Positions 61,169 through 63,253 of a stretch of DNA of 63,253 bases are shown one piece after another. Every line of letters begins with the position of its first letter. The stretch's first letter is position 1. The notes under the pieces are model-generated. The model ran no database searches, had not been told where the DNA came from, and worked only from the letters and a program-made list of their open reading frames with translations. This stretch comes from ARK-15 sp038880255 (GTDB taxonomy: Archaea; Thermoplasmatota; Thermoplasmata; Thermoplasmatales; ARK-15): positions 1 through 63,253 of the forward strand of contig JAVZSA010000002.1 in assembly GCA_038880255.1 (NCBI GenBank), written 5' to 3'. The translations under genes were made by a program, and so were the position numbers.

Positions 61169-62266
61169 TTATTTTTTCTTAAATATCATAACATATTCAT
61201 GTTTAAATATATAATAATCGTTTTTTAAAGCTCTATATCTCCATAACTCTTTTTGATACCTTTTTGCACGGGTTTCTTCAAAATTTTTAACCACTATACT
61301 CTTGAGAATTAAACCTCTTTTCTTCACTTCCTCCATTGTGTAAAAACCCAATGGTATCCATTCACCATCAGAGTATTTATCACCAATAACAAGAACTAAG
61401 TATCTTTCATTTTCAAGAAATGGTAATAGGTTGTCCAATACTTCACCAAACATTTTTAAAAATTCTTCAGTATTTTTTGCATTTGATAAATCATTATCAT
61501 TATCTGAAAATTTTATTATATTATGATATGGGGGATGAAGGATAAGAAAATTCACATTTTTGATGTTATATTTTGATAAAATATTCTCTATACTTATTTT
61601 TCTGCTATCACCAACATAAATATCAGTAATTACATTGTGAATATTTTCTTCCTTCTCAATTAATTCTTTGGCCTTCTCAGCTATTTTTGCATTTAGTTCA
61701 ATGCCTATCCCATTTCTCCCTATTCTCCTACATTCAATTAATGTAGTTCCACTACCTAAGAATGGATCTAAAACCCATTCGTTCTTTTTTGTATATCTCA
61801 TCATTGTTTGATAGGGGATTTGTGGAATAAAATTTCCCCAATACCAAGCTAGATGTTGCCCAGAACTTTCTCTTTTATTAAATATCCAAAGACTATCGGT
61901 TAAAATATTTTCATAATCTTTCCATCTGTTTATGTTTATATCATTATATTTATTTGTTTCTTTTGAAGTAATATACTTTATTAATATTTTTATATAATAT
62001 TTTCTTCTTTCAATTGTGAATGAATTTGTTATTTTGTCTAAATAAAATATTATTTTTCCATTTTCAGAATTTAAATTTTTTTTACCGTATAATTCTGATT
62101 TATCATCATTTTTTAGTATCTTTTTTTTGAAATAATCTAATTTTTTTGTCATATAATCATAATCATTAATATTCATTAAAGAATTTAAAAAATTTAAAAT
62201 ACTATCTATATCCATTTTAGAGATTAATTTTTCATTTAAATCCTTTTTTTTCTCCATATTGATCAT
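61169..62266 (-). CDS. Orphan DNA (adenine-N6 or cytosine-N4) methyltransferase
   Basis: 365 residues. About 110 charged N-terminal residues precede HLAWYWGNFIPQIPYQTMMR, then motif I VLDPFLGSGTTLIECRRIGR at about 165-185 and the catalytic motif HPPYHNIIKFS at about 255, in I-then-IV order. The first residue of the (D/N/S)PP(Y/F) motif is His, an uncommon variant. No restriction endonuclease or specificity subunit is nearby, so it is orphan or regulatory. The start ATG at 62266 follows an A/T-rich TATA-like stretch; divergent from the fluoride-riboswitch operon. Confidence 0.82.
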   Translation of the reverse strand: MINMEKKKDLNEKLISKMDIDSILNFLNSLMNINDYDYMTKKLDYFKKKILKNDDKSELYGKKNLNSENGKIIFYLDKITNSFTIERRKYYIKILIKYITSKETNKYNDININRWKDYENILTDSLWIFNKRESSGQHLAWYWGNFIPQIPYQTMMRYTKKNEWVLDPFLGSGTTLIECRRIGRNGIGIELNAKIAEKAKELIEKEENIHNVITDIYVGDSRKISIENILSKYNIKNVNFLILHPPYHNIIKFSDNDNDLSNAKNTEEFLKMFGEVLDNLLPFLENERYLVLVIGDKYSDGEWIPLGFYTMEEVKKRGLILKSIVVKNFEETRAKRYQKELWRYRALKNDYYIFKHEYVMIFKKK

Positions 62267-62346
62267 TTTATTTCTTTATTGCTTTTTATTATTTAATTGA
62301 TTTTGTTCTAAATTTAAAATTTTAAATAAAAATTTTTCATTCAAAA

Positions 62347-62356
62347 ATTTTAAATA
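62347..62356 (+). promoter_or_regulatory. TATA-like box upstream of the fluoride riboswitch
   Basis: ATTTTAAATA lies about 27 bases before the first base of the riboswitch P1 stem, so transcription would start at or just before the aptamer, as expected for a 5'-leader switch. Confidence 0.5.
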
Positions 62357-62378
62357 TGGATGAATATTAGTAGTTTAA

Positions 62379-62427
62379 CAAGGCAATGGCGTTTGCCTTA
62401 ATTCCCTTGTGGTGATAACGCCTACAA
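62379..62427 (+). promoter_or_regulatory. Fluoride riboswitch (crcB motif)
   Basis: Fits the crcB aptamer: P1 AAGGCA (62380-62385) pairs TGCCTT (62394-62399); its loop holds ATG (62386-62388), matching the fluoride-site nucleotides A6-U7-G8 of the crystallised T. petrophila RNA. The loop GGCGTT (62388-62393) pairs AACGCC (62417-62422) as the 6-bp pseudoknot; TGAT (62413-62416) precedes its 3' strand and TAC follows, including the U of the A40-U48 linchpin. Where known examples have G42 paired with C or U, this one has A paired with U, a covarying change. The intervening P3 is very short (CC/GG). The ribosome-binding site GGTGA follows at 62438-62442. Confidence 0.85.
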
Positions 62428-62446
62428 TAAAAAGATTGGTGAAATC

Positions 62447-62665
62447 ATGGAAAATAATATATTATGTACAATTAAGTTCTTATTAGAAAAGGAATATAAT
62501 CAATTAATTCAAAGGATCGAATTTATGGAAAAGAATAAAATATTACTCATGGATGAACTATCAGATTTAAAAAAGCAGGTTTCTGAAACTAAAAATGATT
62601 TAAAGAATTTAGAAGAAATATTAAATTTTTTAGAAGAAGACAATTATACACTTGAGAAATTATGA
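62447..62665 (+). CDS. Small coiled-coil protein, 72 residues, fluoride-riboswitch controlled
   Basis: Not recognised. MENNILCTIKFLLEKEYNQL leads into an uninterrupted helix with heptad hydrophobics (MDELSDLKKQVSETKNDLKN) and a Glu/Asp-rich end. One cysteine (Cys7), no membrane helix, no transporter features. GGTGAAATC lies before the ATG, a few bases beyond the fluoride aptamer, so its translation is likely gated by fluoride. The stop overlaps the next gene (ATGA). Confidence 0.75.
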   Translation: MENNILCTIKFLLEKEYNQLIQRIEFMEKNKILLMDELSDLKKQVSETKNDLKNLEEILNFLEEDNYTLEKL

Positions 62666-63036
62666 AAAATGATATTGAAATTTTAAAAGTTGCAGAAAGA
62701 TATGGATTATCATTAGATGATATTAAAAGAAATTTAATTAATGATAATTGTACTGTTACATTAGAAGAATTAGATAACCTTTATAAATTAATATTAGAAA
62801 AAAGAGAAATACTTAAAAATATTATGATGGAACCGTTTGAAATTGAAGGAGAAGTATCTTCATTAAAATTTCAATATTATTTACTCTTAAAACAATGTGA
62901 AAGTTTATCAATAAAAATAAGCGGTTTATTAAGTCATAATAGGACGCTTAGAAAAATAAAAAAGCTTAAAAGTATAGATGATAAAGAAATTGAAAAATTA
63001 ATAGAAAAATATATGTTTTCTTTGAGAAGAATTTAA
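62662..63036 (+). CDS. Helical protein, 124 residues, second gene of the fluoride-responsive operon
   Basis: Not recognised. The first 30 residues (EILKVAERYGLSLDDIKRNL) look like a small helical/HTH-like bundle; the rest is coiled-coil helices (LDNLYKLILEKREILKNIMM) with a basic C-terminus ending FSLRRI. Cytoplasmic by composition. Coupled to the 72-residue gene by ATGA. The pair could form a hetero-oligomeric coiled coil. No similarity to CrcB/Fluc, CLC-F or other known fluoride-resistance proteins is visible. Confidence 0.72.
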   Translation: MKNDIEILKVAERYGLSLDDIKRNLINDNCTVTLEELDNLYKLILEKREILKNIMMEPFEIEGEVSSLKFQYYLLLKQCESLSIKISGLLSHNRTLRKIKKLKSIDDKEIEKLIEKYMFSLRRI

Positions 63037-63084
63037 TTAGTTATAAAATTTTATAAATTAATAATTTTATAGTTAAACAAAATT

Positions 63085-63183
63085 ATGAACTTTATTAACA
63101 TTATATTTGATATAAAAGTTATTATAACAAAAATTGTAACAATTCTTATTGGTTCAATATTTTTTATGGATTTTAATATTTAG
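63085..63183 (+). CDS. Possible 32-residue single-helix membrane peptide
   Basis: Frame of 32 codons, MNFINIIFDIKVIITKIVTI and then LIGSIFFMDFNI, strongly hydrophobic. It lies 48 bases after the coiled-coil operon in A/T-rich DNA with no clear ribosome-binding site. Short hydrophobic frames arise easily in such DNA, so it is listed only as a candidate. Nothing else is seen between 63037 and the window end. Confidence 0.2.
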   Translation: MNFINIIFDIKVIITKIVTILIGSIFFMDFNI

Positions 63184-63253
63184 AAATAATAGTACAAATT
63201 CTTACAATTATGTGTGAATAATTTCGAATAAAATATACTTTTATTTTCCAATT

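Noticed and set aside
62379..62427. Second C/D box sRNA (a TGATAA-like box occurs in GGTGATAACG)
   Set aside because: No CTGA box at guide distance; P1, pseudoknot and conserved bases fit a fluoride aptamer far better.
1..63253. CRISPR array, prophage, plasmid or replication-origin signals
   Set aside because: No regularly spaced direct repeats, no phage structural or integrase genes, no Orc1/Cdc6 gene or clustered origin boxes were seen.

Overview
The window is archaeal chromosomal DNA, strongly A+T rich (roughly 70% by eye) and densely packed. Archaeal markers include the large subunit of DNA polymerase D, a proteasome beta subunit with a short propeptide, aCPSF1/FttA, the rplX-pfdA-ftsY string, Alba, Nep1, Csl4, an archaeal Lsm, MptE, a fused Kae1-Bud32 and short TATA-led leaders. 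A NADH-dehydrogenase-like complex without NuoEFG, a proteasome beta subunit that reads much like the Thermoplasma protein, and several ferredoxin-linked 2-oxoacid oxidoreductases suggest Thermoplasmatota (Thermoplasma/Aciduliprofundum relatives). That placement is inference. The overall picture is an anaerobic or microaerobic peptide user: glutamate dehydrogenase, pyroglutamyl peptidase, two PorCDAB-type complexes and IorAB would release reduced ferredoxin, which a Nuo complex lacking its NADH module could oxidise.

Layout. 1-2.2 kb: first 2-oxoacid:ferredoxin oxidoreductase operon (minus strand, beta subunit cut by the window edge). 2.3-5.1 kb: pgk, rplX, pfdA, ftsY. 5.1-6.7 kb: alba, a 54-residue gene and a short glyA-like gene, with two mutually exclusive hairpins between the first two. 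6.8-13.6 kb: DUF373 protein, mptE, nnr, a large degenerate isoleucyl-tRNA-synthetase-like protein, rpe. 13.8-17.6 kb: a GT-C-type membrane protein, ahcY, a phosphoesterase. 17.6-26.3 kb (minus): GPN GTPase, polC, SCP2-like, rnhB, orf122, family-5 UDG, fttA, psmB. 26.5-30.3 kb: gdhA, scpB, purD, nep1. 30.3-40.6 kb (minus): nuoABCDHIJJ'KLMN followed by three unknown small genes running into nep1.

40.7-44.1 kb: a C/D box sRNA whose two guides match conserved 16S rRNA sequences, a small gene, a deletion derivative of an IS200/IS605 element, then methyltransferase, HTH regulator, hsp20 and trmI. 44.4-48.2 kb: adenosine-specific kinase, methyltransferase, Toprim protein, kae1-bud32 fusion, rdgB. 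48.3-54.0 kb: small membrane protein, speE, tRNA-Phe, and an RNA-metabolism operon (orf94, METTL5-like, csl4, orf51, lsm, zinc-ribbon/coiled-coil/KaiC-like protein, THUMP protein). 54.1-61.2 kb: second PorCDAB operon running into iorAB, a 2-hydroxyacyl-CoA-dehydratase-like protein, pcp. 61.2-63.25 kb: an orphan DNA methyltransferase and, divergently, a fluoride (crcB-type) riboswitch in front of two small coiled-coil genes of unknown function.

The most novel items are the fluoride riboswitch controlling unknown coiled-coil proteins rather than a fluoride exporter, the C/D sRNA predicted to modify 16S C1402 and U562, the IleRS-like protein that has lost both catalytic signatures, and a KaiC-like protein with broken Walker motifs in the exosome/Lsm operon. 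I saw no CRISPR array, phage or plasmid module, or replication origin.
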